This document shows positions 50,395 through 58,642 of a stretch of DNA of 64,000 bases, piece after piece; positions within the stretch are counted from its first letter, which is position 1, and every line of letters starts with the position of its first letter. This DNA comes from an uncultured Oscillospiraceae bacterium (GTDB taxonomy: Bacteria > Bacillota_A > Clostridia > Oscillospirales > Acutalibacteraceae): assembly GCA_910587995.1 (NCBI GenBank), contig CAJUNS010000003.1, positions 81,438-145,437 on the forward strand, given 5' to 3'. The notes beneath the pieces are model-generated. The model was not told where the DNA came from. It saw only the letters and a program-made list of their open reading frames with translations, and ran no database searches. A program made the translations under genes and the position numbers.

Positions 50395-50837
50395 AACGTA
50401 TTTTTGCCTTATTGATGTGCCTGCTGCTGGTTTTGCCGCTGACCGCCTGCGGCGGCCAGGAGGGGCTGCAAGACGGATACTATACCGCTCAGATGTCCCA
50501 ATTCAGCCACGGCTGGAGGGAGTACATCACCATTTTGGTCAAGGGCGGAAAGCTTGTCTCCGTGGAATACAACGCGGAGAACGCCAGCGGCTTCATTAAG
50601 AGCTGGGACAACGCCTACATGCAGAACATGCTCCACTCCAACGGCACCTACCCCAACGAGTACACCCGTACCTACGCGGGCCAGCTTTTGGAGGGGCAGG
50701 GCCAGGGAAGCATCGACGCCATTTCCGGCGCCACTTCTTCCCACGGAACCTTCCAGCTGCTGGCCCAGGCCGTGCTGGATCAGGCCAGAAAGGGAGATTC
50801 CAGCATTGTGTTTGTGGACACAAACACCAGCCACTAA
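50391..50837 (+). CDS. FMN-binding lipoprotein coupled to a chemoreceptor
   Basis: 148 residues, starting at ATG 50391 inside the last codons of the chemoreceptor gene. Lipoprotein signal LTAC at Cys20. DAISGATSSHGTF (109-121) is the FMN-binding motif; Thr115 is the residue to which ApbE attaches FMN covalently. It is located on the outer face of the membrane. In other Firmicutes, such proteins (PplA and relatives) carry electrons or bind flavins in extracellular electron transfer. Translational coupling to an MCP suggests it is the MCP's redox or ligand-binding partner. Confidence 0.88.
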   Translation: MKRIFALLMCLLLVLPLTACGGQEGLQDGYYTAQMSQFSHGWREYITILVKGGKLVSVEYNAENASGFIKSWDNAYMQNMLHSNGTYPNEYTRTYAGQLLEGQGQGSIDAISGATSSHGTFQLLAQAVLDQARKGDSSIVFVDTNTSH

Positions 50838-50872
50838 GTCTGTGTAAATCTGCGGCTGTCCATCAAGATTCC

Positions 50873-50907
50873 AAATTGGCGGGGGATTTCCCCGCCAATT
50901 TTCTTTT
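50873..50907 (+). terminator. terminator after the chemoreceptor/FMN operon
   Basis: AAATTGGCGGGG pairs with CCCCGCCAATTTT, then CTTTT. Confidence 0.9.
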
Positions 50908-50923
50908 GAAGCGGCAGCCATAA

Positions 50924-50970
50924 TAAAAAAAAGCCGGAAGCAGACCGCGGTCCGCTTCCGGCTCTTTTAT
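50924..50970. terminator. second terminator, facing the endonuclease-like gene
   Basis: AAAGCCGGAAGC pairs with GCTTCCGGCTCTTTT, with a GC-rich loop. It is flanked by A-runs and T-runs, so active both ways. Confidence 0.85.
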
Positions 50971-50975
50971 TTCAA

Positions 50976-51755
50976 TCAAGACAGCTCCAACTCAACCCCC
51001 ACCGGGTAGTGGTCCGAAAGGTACACACCATCTTCCTGGTCTTCCGCCAGAAAGGCAGGGCCCAGGCAGGGCAGGTTGGTGAAGATGTAATCAATCTTCT
51101 CCGCCGGATGGAGTCTTCCAAAGTCGTGGAAGGTTCCCCCTGTGGCCTGGGTCACGTCCACCAAGGGCAGGCCGCAGCCCGCAAAGCCCTGGGCGCTCCG
51201 GTACACCAGGCTGTCCGGGTAGGCGTTGAAATCGCCGGTGAGGATAACCGGCATGGGGCGGCGGGCATAATCAGCGGCCATGCGGGCCAAAATCAGGCTG
51301 AGACCCTGGGCCTGAGCCGTGGGGCCCTCATGGTCCAAGTGGGTATTGTAAAACCGCAGCAGCTTGCCGGTCTCCCGGTGGAACAGAGTCGCCGCCGTGC
51401 ACAGACGGGGGCAGCTGCTCTGGTCCGTGGCAAAACGGCTTCCGGGCAGGTCCGGCGTGTCCGAAAGCCAGAACTGGTCCAGCCCGGCCAAGTCAAACAG
51501 CTCCCGCCGGTAGGCAATGGGGTTGCTCTCCCCCTGCAGGTCAGCCTCCCGGCCCAGGCCGCAGACTTCATAGTCTGGGAAAGCCTCCATCAGCCAGCGC
51601 CGCATGTGAGGGACGGTCTCTTGAAAGCCAACCAGCCCGGCCTCATAGGCAGGAAAGCGGGTCCGGATCAAGTCCCGCCGGTTGGCAAAGGAATTCCTGC
51701 CGTCCTGGGGCACGTCCACCCGAAGATTGTATGTAAAAAGTTTCAGCTTTGCCAT
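50976..51755 (-). CDS. endonuclease/exonuclease/phosphatase family protein
   Basis: 259 residues. LKLFTYNLRV, GFQETVPHM (Glu of the active site), LLRFYNTHLDHEG, ILTGDFNAYPDS and LSDHYPVGVEL are the five motifs of the metal-dependent EEP superfamily. No signal peptide, so it is cytoplasmic and could be a nuclease or phospholipid/sugar-phosphate phosphatase. It ends the minus-strand run that begins with pduL, which lies six bases upstream. Substrate unknown. Confidence 0.9.
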   Translation of the reverse strand: MAKLKLFTYNLRVDVPQDGRNSFANRRDLIRTRFPAYEAGLVGFQETVPHMRRWLMEAFPDYEVCGLGREADLQGESNPIAYRRELFDLAGLDQFWLSDTPDLPGSRFATDQSSCPRLCTAATLFHRETGKLLRFYNTHLDHEGPTAQAQGLSLILARMAADYARRPMPVILTGDFNAYPDSLVYRSAQGFAGCGLPLVDVTQATGGTFHDFGRLHPAEKIDYIFTNLPCLGPAFLAEDQEDGVYLSDHYPVGVELELS

Positions 51756-51761
51756 AACCGT

Positions 51762-52328
51762 TTACCGAATGATCTCCCCACCCACCGTGCCAGGCAGAGC
51801 GGCGGCGTTGGACTCGTCGGTATCCACATGCATGGCCAGGGCGTAGCTGGGGCTCACCCGGCAAACTACGTCCCCAAAAACCAAAGCGCGGCCATTGTAG
51901 TCCACCTTGACGGAAACAATCTGCTTATCCTCCACCCCGGCTTCCTTGGCCTGCTCGGGGTTAAAATGAATGTGGCGCTTGGCGGCAATGACGCCCTTTT
52001 CAATGACCACTTCCCCCGCGGGGCCCTTCAAGGTGCAGCCAGGGGTGCCCTCCAGGTCGCCGGACTCCCGGATGGGGGCGGGGACCCCCAGCTTGCGGGC
52101 ATCGGTGAGGGAGATTTCCACCTGGGTCTCCGAGCGGCAGGGGCCCAGAATCGACATCGTCATGGAGCCCTTGGGCCCAACCACTTCTACCTTTTCGGCG
52201 CAGGCAAACTGCCCGGGCTGGGAAAGGTCCTTTTTGTTGGTAAGGCTGGCCTGAGGGCCAAAGAGGGCCTCCAGATGGGCCTGGGACACATGGACATGAT
52301 GGGCGGACGTTTCTACCATAACTTTCAT
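51762..52328 (-). CDS. pduL: phosphate propanoyltransferase (PduL)
   Basis: 188 residues with two PduL halves. Zinc-binding His residues are in SAHHVHVS (His10, His11, His13) and AKRHIHF (His119, His121), and the C-terminal MHVDTDESNAA is typical. The usual SARHVHL is SAHHVHV here. It exchanges CoA and phosphate on acyl groups, making acetyl-phosphate or propionyl-phosphate. No shell or other propanediol-use genes are nearby, so it probably works as an ordinary phosphotransacylase in the cytoplasm. AGGAGG precedes the start. Confidence 0.93.
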   Translation of the reverse strand: MKVMVETSAHHVHVSQAHLEALFGPQASLTNKKDLSQPGQFACAEKVEVVGPKGSMTMSILGPCRSETQVEISLTDARKLGVPAPIRESGDLEGTPGCTLKGPAGEVVIEKGVIAAKRHIHFNPEQAKEAGVEDKQIVSVKVDYNGRALVFGDVVCRVSPSYALAMHVDTDESNAAALPGTVGGEIIR

Positions 52329-52425
52329 TGCAATATCCTCCTGATTCTATAAATTGATTTCCTATGGGAAACATTAAACCACTTAATTGGGGCTTGTGCA
52401 GCCAAATGGCCTCCAAACCTCCTTG

Positions 52426-52454
52426 ATTATACTCCTGATTCTCCAAAAAAGCAA
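52426..52454 (-). promoter_or_regulatory. promoter of pduL
   Basis: On the minus strand: TTGCTT, 17-base spacer, TATAAT. The -35 box is seven bases from that of the divergent glycosylase promoter. Confidence 0.7.
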
Positions 52455-52461
52455 CGGGAAT

Positions 52462-52490
52462 TTGACTTTATTTTCTCCATATGGTAAAAT
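52462..52490 (+). promoter_or_regulatory. promoter of the uracil-DNA glycosylase gene
   Basis: TTGACT, 17-base spacer, TAAAAT. Its -10 box abuts the first of two palindromic operators. Confidence 0.85.
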
Positions 52491-52525
52491 GTCCGCAAGC
52501 GGACAACATGTTCCGCAAGCGGACA
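52490..52525 (+). promoter_or_regulatory. two tandem palindromic operator sites at the glycosylase promoter
   Basis: Site 1 is TGTCCGC-AA-GCGGACA (52490-52505). Site 2 is GTTCCGC-AA-GCGGACA (52510-52525). Their centres are 20 bp apart, two helical turns, and site 1 covers the transcription start. A repressor dimer binding each site is inferred; in RNA the same sequences could form hairpins. Confidence 0.75.
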
Positions 52526-52540
52526 TGGGGAGAAGTCCCG

Positions 52541-52578
52541 CTATGCAGAAGCACAGGTTTTCTCCTCACAGACGGTAA
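52541..52578 (+). other. possible leader open frame before the glycosylase gene
   Basis: ATG near 52543 reads MQKHRFSPHRR and stops, after GGGGAGAAG. It is in the leader between the operators and the glycosylase start. Eleven codons rich in His and Arg could be a leader peptide, but the ribosome site is only fair. Presented as a possibility. Confidence 0.3.
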
Positions 52579-52622
52579 CCTGTTCGCAAATGTCATTTTC
52601 AAAAACACAGGAGGCGGTCCGT

Positions 52623-53198
52623 ATGTATGACAACTGGGAGGACTTAGAGCAGGCCTGTCTGGCCTGCCGCCAGTGCGGCCTCTGCCAAGAGCGGCGCCAT
52701 GTGGTGTTCGGCGTAGGCAACCCAAAGGCCAAGGTGCTGTTTGTGGGCGAGGGTCCGGGCGAACACGAGGACCTGCAAGGGGAGCCCTTTGTGGGCCGGG
52801 GCGGCCAGCTGCTGGACAAGCTTCTGGCGGCCATCGACCTGGACCGGAAGACCAACATTTACATTGCCAATATTGTGAAATGCCGCCCGCCCCTTAACCG
52901 GGACCCCCTGCCCCAGGAGCAGGAGGCCTGCATTGGCTGGCTGCGGAACCAGTTCGCCTTGCTGCGGCCTAAAATTGTGGTGTGCCTGGGCCGGGTGTCG
53001 GCCATGCGCATGATGAAGCCAGACATTAAGATTACCAAGGAGCATGGAATTTTTCTGGAGAAAAACGGCACCCTGATGATGGCCACCTTGCACCCGGCGG
53101 CGCTGCTGCGCAACCCCAAACAAAAACCCGCCGCCTTTGAGGATTACCTCCGGCTGCGGGAAAAAATAGACGAGCTGGGCTGCGATGTGGCCAAATAG
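52623..53198 (+). CDS. type-4 uracil-DNA glycosylase (Fe-S)
   Basis: 191 residues from ATG 52623 with AGGAGG eight bases before. LFVGEGPGEHEDLQGEPFVG (motif 1) and ATLHPAALLRNP (motif 3) mark the family. Cys at 12, 15, 18, 21, 87 and 103 include the four ligands of a [4Fe-4S] cluster; the 87/103 pair has the family spacing. It removes uracil from DNA. Its promoter is unusual for a housekeeping repair gene in having two tandem operators. Confidence 0.92.
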   Translation: MYDNWEDLEQACLACRQCGLCQERRHVVFGVGNPKAKVLFVGEGPGEHEDLQGEPFVGRGGQLLDKLLAAIDLDRKTNIYIANIVKCRPPLNRDPLPQEQEACIGWLRNQFALLRPKIVVCLGRVSAMRMMKPDIKITKEHGIFLEKNGTLMMATLHPAALLRNPKQKPAAFEDYLRLREKIDELGCDVAK

Positions 53199-53217
53199 CG
53201 CCCTTTGGGAGAATCCT

Positions 53218-54264
53218 TCAGCCCCGCTCCGCGCTTTGGCGGCGGCTGTAGAGGAACTGGTCCGCCACAACCAACAGCGCTCCGGCGATCACCACTAAGT
53301 AGTAGGTAAAAAACCGCCAGACCATCACAGCGGCGTACAGGTCGTTGTTGACAAAATAGGGCTTGAGAAAGGTGGAAAAGCCAATCTCCTGGGCCCCGGA
53401 GGCCCCCGGCATGGGCATAAACGACACCGAGGACTGGAGCAGGCTCTGCATGGCCACTATCTCCCCATAGCCCGCCTGGGCGTAGCCAAAGGAGCGGTAC
53501 ACAAAGTAGAGCACGCTCATTTGCAGAATAAACTGAGGGATGGACAGCACCACGCCCCAGATAACCGCCTTTTTCTTCTCTTTAAAGTCATCGGTGTAGC
53601 TGTCAAAGTCCGCCTGAAACTGGTCGATGGCCTCCGCCGCCCGGATCCGCCGGGCCAGCTTGGGGAAACGCCCGGCCAGCCACTTGGCAAAGCGGCAGAT
53701 GGTCCCCAGCACCGGGCGGCAGAACAGGGACCCAAAAAACACCACGGACCCGCCGTTGACCAGCAGCCCCACCACAATAAAGGGGATGATCCCCGGATTC
53801 TCCGCAGCAATTTTTCCATACATGGCCCAAAAGGATAGAATGGAGCACAGCACAAAGGCGCATTGGTAGCAAAAGAACTTCATAATCAGCACCGCTGTGG
53901 AGAGGCCCACGGGAATGTGGTCCCGCCGCAGGTAGGCCGCCTGCATGGGCTGACCGCCTGTGGAGCTGGGCGTGATGTAGGAATAGTAGATGCCGATGAG
54001 GCCCAGCTTCATGGCCGGGCCCAGCTTCATGGGGATGCTCTGGCTGCGCATCAGCAGCAAAATGACGCCGCCCTCAAAGAAAAAGAACACCACTGAGATT
54101 ACAATGGCCATGCTCAGATTGCCCGGCGTCAGGTGGGTGATGGTGTAAAACACGTTGCCAAACTCCCGGTTGAAGATGCCAAACAAAACCACCGCCAAAA
54201 TAGTGGCGGCAATGTACAGCATCCCCCAGGGGATTTTTTTCTTTTTCAGCGGTTGCGCGTTCAT
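53218..54264 (-). CDS. flippase-like/lysylphosphatidylglycerol synthase-type membrane protein
   Basis: 348 residues from ATG 54264 (AGAAAGGAAGGG upstream). Seven or eight membrane segments across the length. GLIGIYYSYITPSSTGGQPMQAAYL and MPMPGASGAQEIGF are the signatures of the UPF0104/YbhN family, whose members resemble the flippase part of MprF. Substrate is probably a lipid. It lies downstream of mreB on the same strand with a gap of about 107 bases. Whether it has its own promoter is unclear. Confidence 0.88.
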   Translation of the reverse strand: MNAQPLKKKKIPWGMLYIAATILAVVLFGIFNREFGNVFYTITHLTPGNLSMAIVISVVFFFFEGGVILLLMRSQSIPMKLGPAMKLGLIGIYYSYITPSSTGGQPMQAAYLRRDHIPVGLSTAVLIMKFFCYQCAFVLCSILSFWAMYGKIAAENPGIIPFIVVGLLVNGGSVVFFGSLFCRPVLGTICRFAKWLAGRFPKLARRIRAAEAIDQFQADFDSYTDDFKEKKKAVIWGVVLSIPQFILQMSVLYFVYRSFGYAQAGYGEIVAMQSLLQSSVSFMPMPGASGAQEIGFSTFLKPYFVNNDLYAAVMVWRFFTYYLVVIAGALLVVADQFLYSRRQSAERG

Positions 54265-54371
54265 GGGCAAAACCCTTCCTTTCTGCTGCAAGCCTGCAAA
54301 ACAAAGCATAGCAAACAAAGCTTACATTCCGCCGGGGGACTTTCTTACAAATTTATAAACGCGGCGCTGGC

Positions 54372-55394
54372 TCAGCCATAGGACATTAAGGGGTTGATGC
54401 GCCCATGCTCTCCCCTCTCCAGCTTATCTATGTATTTGATGGCCCGTCCGGCCCCCAGCACCACGCATTCCCCGGGGCTTTCCGCCACCATAACGGGAAT
54501 TCTGGTCTTTTTGGACAGCAGGGTGGAGAGTCCATATAGGTTGGCCGAGCCGCCGGTGAGGATGATGCCGTCGGTGAAAATATCCGCCAGCAGCTCCGGC
54601 GGGGTCAGCTCCAACGTGTACTGCACGGTGCGGACAATGGCAATGGCCGGTTCAATCAGAGCCTCAATCATGTCGTCCGAGGTCATAACCGTGGCGGTGG
54701 GCAGGCCGTTGAGGGCGTCCAGACCCTTAAGCATGTAGGTAGTCAGCCTGCGGCGGGGGTAGGCGCAGCCAATGGCGATTTTGGCCGCCTCCGCCATCCG
54801 GTCGCCAATAATCAGGCTGAACTTCCGGCGCACATATTTGATGATGGCCTCATTAAAATCCGCCCCGGCAATGTGGGAGGAATTGGCAATGGCAATGCCG
54901 TTTAGGGAGATAACCGCCATATCGGTGGTGCCCTCCCCTACGTCCACAATCATGCAGCCGTGGGGCGCGGCAATGTCCACCCCAGCCCCAATGGCAGCGG
55001 CCACGGGCTCTTCAATCAGGCAGACCTTGCGCACGCCCGCCGCGCCGATGGCGTCCACCACGGCGCGCTTTTCCACCTCCGTGACCCCGCAGGGCACACT
55101 GACCACCACCCGGGGCATAAAGACCCGGCTGCGGCCTACCTGGCGCAGGTAGAAGGCAATGAGATGTTCGGCCAGGGACAGGTCGGAAATAACCCCATTG
55201 CACAGAGGATGGGCCACTGTCACCCGGTCGGAGGTGCGGCCCAGCATCCGGTAAGCCTCGCTGCCAATGGCGATAATCTCGTCAGTCATATTGTCCACCG
55301 CAATAATGGCGGGTTCGTTCAGCACGATGCCCTTGCCGTCTTGGAACACCTTGAAGCGGGCCGTGCCTAAATCAATGGCGATGTCGTTTCCCAT
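54372..55394 (-). CDS. mreB: MreB/Mbl-family rod-shape actin homolog
   Basis: 340 residues. DIAIDLGTARFKVF (phosphate 1), GCMIVDVGEGTTDMAVISL (phosphate 2) and ILTGGSANLYGL (adenosine region) are the actin-fold motifs. It polymerises under the membrane to direct wall synthesis. It has no mreCD beside it. The promoter has a half-operator directly after the -10 box that matches the sites at the glycosylase gene. A roughly 130-base leader contains strong hairpins. Confidence 0.93.
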   Translation of the reverse strand: MGNDIAIDLGTARFKVFQDGKGIVLNEPAIIAVDNMTDEIIAIGSEAYRMLGRTSDRVTVAHPLCNGVISDLSLAEHLIAFYLRQVGRSRVFMPRVVVSVPCGVTEVEKRAVVDAIGAAGVRKVCLIEEPVAAAIGAGVDIAAPHGCMIVDVGEGTTDMAVISLNGIAIANSSHIAGADFNEAIIKYVRRKFSLIIGDRMAEAAKIAIGCAYPRRRLTTYMLKGLDALNGLPTATVMTSDDMIEALIEPAIAIVRTVQYTLELTPPELLADIFTDGIILTGGSANLYGLSTLLSKKTRIPVMVAESPGECVVLGAGRAIKYIDKLERGEHGRINPLMSYG

Positions 55395-55520
55395 GTTCCT
55401 CCCCTATTCTAACCCCCGAAAACAGCGGAGACCGTCTCTCCGCAGTCTTTCCCCGTATCGTATCTCACAAAATCCGCTTGGAGCTCCCCGGCGCTTTTGC
55501 GCCGGGAGGGCTTCTTGTCA

Positions 55521-55536
55521 TCTTCGCTTGCGGACA
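55521..55536 (-). promoter_or_regulatory. half-operator after the mreB -10 box
   Basis: On the minus strand the -10 TATAAT is followed by GTCCGCAAGCG, the first half of the palindrome found twice at the glycosylase promoter (TGTCCGC-AA-GCGGACA). The right half reads GCGAAGA, so the site is imperfect. Confidence 0.5.
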
Positions 55537-55564
55537 TTATACCATATCCTGTGGGCTTTTTCAA
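55536..55564 (-). promoter_or_regulatory. promoter of mreB
   Basis: On the minus strand: TTGAAA, 17-base spacer ending in TGG, TATAAT. Confidence 0.85.
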
Positions 55565-55646
55565 CCATTAATCCAGGATATCCCTTTTCCCTTGCGGGGG
55601 GAGGCATGTTTTTCTCATTTTTCCTAAATGGGGCGGGTTAGCGCGG

Positions 55647-55690
55647 AGAAAAAGCAAAAGGGGCCATTCCTGCGGAACAGTCCCTTTTGT
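55647..55690 (-). terminator. terminator of the recD2/nucleotidyltransferase operon
   Basis: On the minus strand CAAAAGGG and CCCCTTTTG flank GTTCC/GGAA inner pairing, followed by CTTTTTC. Confidence 0.75.
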
Positions 55691-55767
55691 AAGGGCGTAT
55701 AGAGCAGCCTGACGCTGTTTTGCAAGTGTTCGAACAGCCGCCCCAGCCAGCCTCCGCCCTCCGGCGG

Positions 55768-56388
55768 TTAGCCGTTTTCCAGCAGCTCCTCCATCCGGCC
55801 GGTCCAGGCCTCCAGGGCCGCTTGGTCCAGCTTGGCCAAAGCCTGGGCATAGAGCCGGTAAGAGATTGGGTCCTCTCGCTCCATAACGGCCAAGGCCTTT
55901 TTGGGGCCAAAGAAATAACGCCCCCGCAGGTCATAGTAGATTTCCAGGCTGTCTCTCAGCAGCCAATGCCAGCGGTAAAAGCCCTCTGGATCGCCCCGCT
56001 GGCAGCGCCGGGCCATTTTCCCGCACCAGGCCACGTCCTGGGCCACCCGCTCCCGAGGCTTGGCCTGGTAGGCGTCCAGGTAAGCCCCCACCCGCCGGAG
56101 CAGCTCCGCCCCCAGGCCCTCCTGGTCCACCACTGGCGTTCCGTCAAAAATCTGCACAATCTCCTCCGGGTCGAAGGCTTCTTGAAAATGCTGGGGCGGG
56201 TATAAAAATACGTCCAGCCGCACCCCCGCCACCATAGAGCTGTCATGGCCGCTTCCAGGCCGGTCCGTTACCACCAGCGCGTCAAAATCGCTGTCCTGGT
56301 TGTTGGTCCCGCTGGCATAGGAGCCATAGGGAAGAATGACGCTGGGCGCGTATGTCTTTGTTAAATATGTAATAATTTCTTCTATCAT
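55768..56388 (-). CDS. nucleotidyltransferase-domain protein
   Basis: 206 residues. YGSYASGTNNQDSDFDALVV (about 21-40) is the nucleotidyltransferase-2 motif with GS and the DxD pair (Asp33, Asp35-type). LDVFLYPP contributes a third carboxylate. The C-terminal helical domain recalls aminoglycoside nucleotidyltransferases, but the family includes many enzymes of unknown substrate. It starts 27 bases after recD2 and shares its transcript. Function not determined; resistance is only a possibility. Confidence 0.75.
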   Translation of the reverse strand: MIEEIITYLTKTYAPSVILPYGSYASGTNNQDSDFDALVVTDRPGSGHDSSMVAGVRLDVFLYPPQHFQEAFDPEEIVQIFDGTPVVDQEGLGAELLRRVGAYLDAYQAKPRERVAQDVAWCGKMARRCQRGDPEGFYRWHWLLRDSLEIYYDLRGRYFFGPKKALAVMEREDPISYRLYAQALAKLDQAALEAWTGRMEELLENG

Positions 56389-56415
56389 TCTGTTCCTTTC
56401 CCCCGCTGAGGGGAC

Positions 56416-58638
56416 TTACAGGGATGGCAGCTCCGCCGGACTCTCCCGCTCCAAAAACCACTTAAGACCCGTGTAGCGCCGGGTCTTCCGGTTGTTTTCT
56501 ATCATCTGCCCCAGCACAGAGCGCTCTCCCACCAAAATCAGCAGCTTTTTGGCCCGGGTGACCGCTGTATACAGCAGGTTCCGGTAGCGCAGCTGCCCAG
56601 GCACCTTCAGCACCGGAATAACCACCGCCGTGAACTCGTTGCCCTGGCTTTTGTGCACTGTTACCGCGTAAGCGGGCTCCAGCTCATTGGCGGCGTGTTC
56701 AAAGTCGTAAAGCACGGTTTTGTCGTCAATGCGCACCCGCACCGCGCCCCCGGGCTTGTCAATCTCCGTAACCACGCCCATATCCCCATTGAAGACCCCC
56801 TGGCCTTCGGCGCCATCGTCTTTGGTCCAGGGCAGGTGGTAGTCGTTGCGCACCTGCATCACCTTGTCCCCCTCCCGAAAGAGCTGGCCGTTGATTTTTG
56901 CCTCGGGCTTGCCCTTTTCCGCTGGGTTGATGGCCTCCCGCAGCAGCTTGTTCAGCTCCACGGTGCCCATCTCCCCCTTGCGGCTGGGACAGAGAACCTG
57001 AATGTCCTCCACGCAGGAAAAACCATAGCTTTTGGGCAGGCGCTGGGCGCACAGGCCCACCACCAGCTCCTGGGCCGCGGCGGGCTCCCGGCTGGGCAAA
57101 AAGAAAAAGTCGTTGTCGCGTACCGTCAGCTGGGGAATCTGTCCCTCCACAATCCGGTGGGCGCTGGTGACGATCAAGCTCTCCATAGACTGGCGGAAAA
57201 TTTCCTTAAGCTGCACCGTTGGGAAAAGCGCCGAGGCGATTAAATCCCCCAGCACATTGCCCGCCCCCACCGAGGGCAGCTGGTCGCTGTCCCCCACCAA
57301 AATCAGGCGGCACCCCAGGGGCAGAGCCCGCAGCACGCTTTCAAACACATAGGCGTCCACCATAGACATCTCATCAATAACCAGGCACTCGCACTCCAAG
57401 GGGTTGCGCTCGTTGCGGTTAAAAACCGGCCGGTCCTGCTCGTCCCACTCCACTTGCAGCATGCGGTGGATGGTTTTGGCCTCCTCGCCGGTAAGCTCGC
57501 TCATGCGCTTGGCGGCCCGGCCCGTGGGGGCGGCCAGCAGCACCCGCTCCCCGGCCTGCTTCAAAATGTGGATGATGGCGTTTAGGGTGGTGGTTTTACC
57601 CGTACCGGGCCCGCCGGTCAAAATCAGCACGCCCTGCTCCATGGCCGCCTTAATGGCCGCACGCTGCTTGGCCGCATACTGAATGCCCTGGCTCTGCTCA
57701 ATGAGGCCGGTCTGCACCTCCGCCCCATAAAGGGCGTTGGGCGGCGAGCGGAGCATGGCTTTCATCCGCCCGGCAATGTATTCTTCGCACAGATGCTGCT
57801 GCTGCAAAAAAATAAACCGCCGGCCGCCAATCTCCTCCTCCATCACCCGAAAACTGTCCAGCAGCTCTCCTACCGCGTCCTGTGCCAGGTCCTGGGCTAC
57901 CCCCAGCATGCGGGCCCCCACCTGGCACAGGCTGTCCCAGGGCAGGCAGGTGTGGCCGTTGTCCAGGTTGTGGCGCAGCACATAGAGCATGCCCGCCTGC
58001 AGCCGCCCCGCGTCATCCTGGGGGCATTCCATAGACTGGGCCACCGCGTCCGCCACCCCAAAGCTCAGTCCGATTTCCGGGTCGCACAGAGAATAGGGGT
58101 CCTGCTGCACGCAGCTAATGGACTCCTCCCCATATTTTTTCCACACCAGAATGGCCTCCTCCGGGGCCACGCCAAAGGCCCCCAGAAAGGCCATCAGCTC
58201 CCGTATGCCAATAATCCGCTGAAACTCCGCGCTGATCTCCCTGGCTTTGGCAAGGGTGACGCCCTTAATCTGGGCCAGCCGCTCCGGGTCCTTTTCAATG
58301 ACCTCCAGGGCGTTGACCCCAAAGGCCTCTACCATACGCGCGGCCAGCGCCCGGCCCACGCCTTTGATGGCCCCGGAGGCCAGATACTTAAGCATGGCCT
58401 CCGCTGTGGCTGGCCGGGCCCGCTGAAAGGCCTCGGCCCGAAACTGCTCCCCATAGGCCGGGTTATTCTCCCATTTGCCAAAGACTTGAAGCTCCTCTCC
58501 CGCGCTGACAAAGGGAAAGGAGCCCACTACGGTTACAAAATCATCGTCCGCCAGCATATTCAGCACAGTGTACTGGTTTTTTTCGTTGTGGTAGATGACC
58601 TGCTCCACCGAACCGTTCAGCTCCAAAAGGTCGCTCAA
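56416..58638 (-). CDS. recD2: RecD2-type DNA helicase
   Basis: 740 residues from TTG 58638, placed four bases after the previous gene's stop, with AAGGAAGGG upstream; no ATG gives a sensible start. N-terminal OB-like region, a helix-hairpin-helix stretch (IKGVGRALAARMVEAFG and IKGVTLAKAREISAEF, about 95-150), Walker A GGPGTGKTTT (about 340-349), Walker B VIDEMSM, and the C-terminal YAVTVHKSQGNEF and LLYTAVTRAKKLL motifs. A 5'-3' helicase that works in recombination and repair without RecBC. Confidence 0.93.
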   Translation of the reverse strand: MSDLLELNGSVEQVIYHNEKNQYTVLNMLADDDFVTVVGSFPFVSAGEELQVFGKWENNPAYGEQFRAEAFQRARPATAEAMLKYLASGAIKGVGRALAARMVEAFGVNALEVIEKDPERLAQIKGVTLAKAREISAEFQRIIGIRELMAFLGAFGVAPEEAILVWKKYGEESISCVQQDPYSLCDPEIGLSFGVADAVAQSMECPQDDAGRLQAGMLYVLRHNLDNGHTCLPWDSLCQVGARMLGVAQDLAQDAVGELLDSFRVMEEEIGGRRFIFLQQQHLCEEYIAGRMKAMLRSPPNALYGAEVQTGLIEQSQGIQYAAKQRAAIKAAMEQGVLILTGGPGTGKTTTLNAIIHILKQAGERVLLAAPTGRAAKRMSELTGEEAKTIHRMLQVEWDEQDRPVFNRNERNPLECECLVIDEMSMVDAYVFESVLRALPLGCRLILVGDSDQLPSVGAGNVLGDLIASALFPTVQLKEIFRQSMESLIVTSAHRIVEGQIPQLTVRDNDFFFLPSREPAAAQELVVGLCAQRLPKSYGFSCVEDIQVLCPSRKGEMGTVELNKLLREAINPAEKGKPEAKINGQLFREGDKVMQVRNDYHLPWTKDDGAEGQGVFNGDMGVVTEIDKPGGAVRVRIDDKTVLYDFEHAANELEPAYAVTVHKSQGNEFTAVVIPVLKVPGQLRYRNLLYTAVTRAKKLLILVGERSVLGQMIENNRKTRRYTGLKWFLERESPAELPSL

Positions 58639-58642
58639 AGCC

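Larger units (their letters stand above)
55395..55767. other. 373-bp region: mreB leader and promoter, terminator of the next operon
   Basis: The mreB leader (minus strand, about 55530-55395) has a CCCCGGCGC-TTTT-GCGCCGGGG-type stem at 55486-55508 and a GCGGAGA/TCTCCGC stem at 55425-55441. The promoter is at 55536-55564. The terminator of the nucleotidyltransferase gene is at 55647-55690. No gene seen. Confidence 0.6.

Noticed and set aside
51762..52328. Part of a bacterial microcompartment operon
   Set aside because: pduL is alone here; no shell protein, diol dehydratase or other Pdu genes nearby.
51009..52352. Plus-strand frame opposite the endonuclease-like gene and pduL
   Set aside because: It spans two well-supported genes on the other strand and would delete their intergenic signals.
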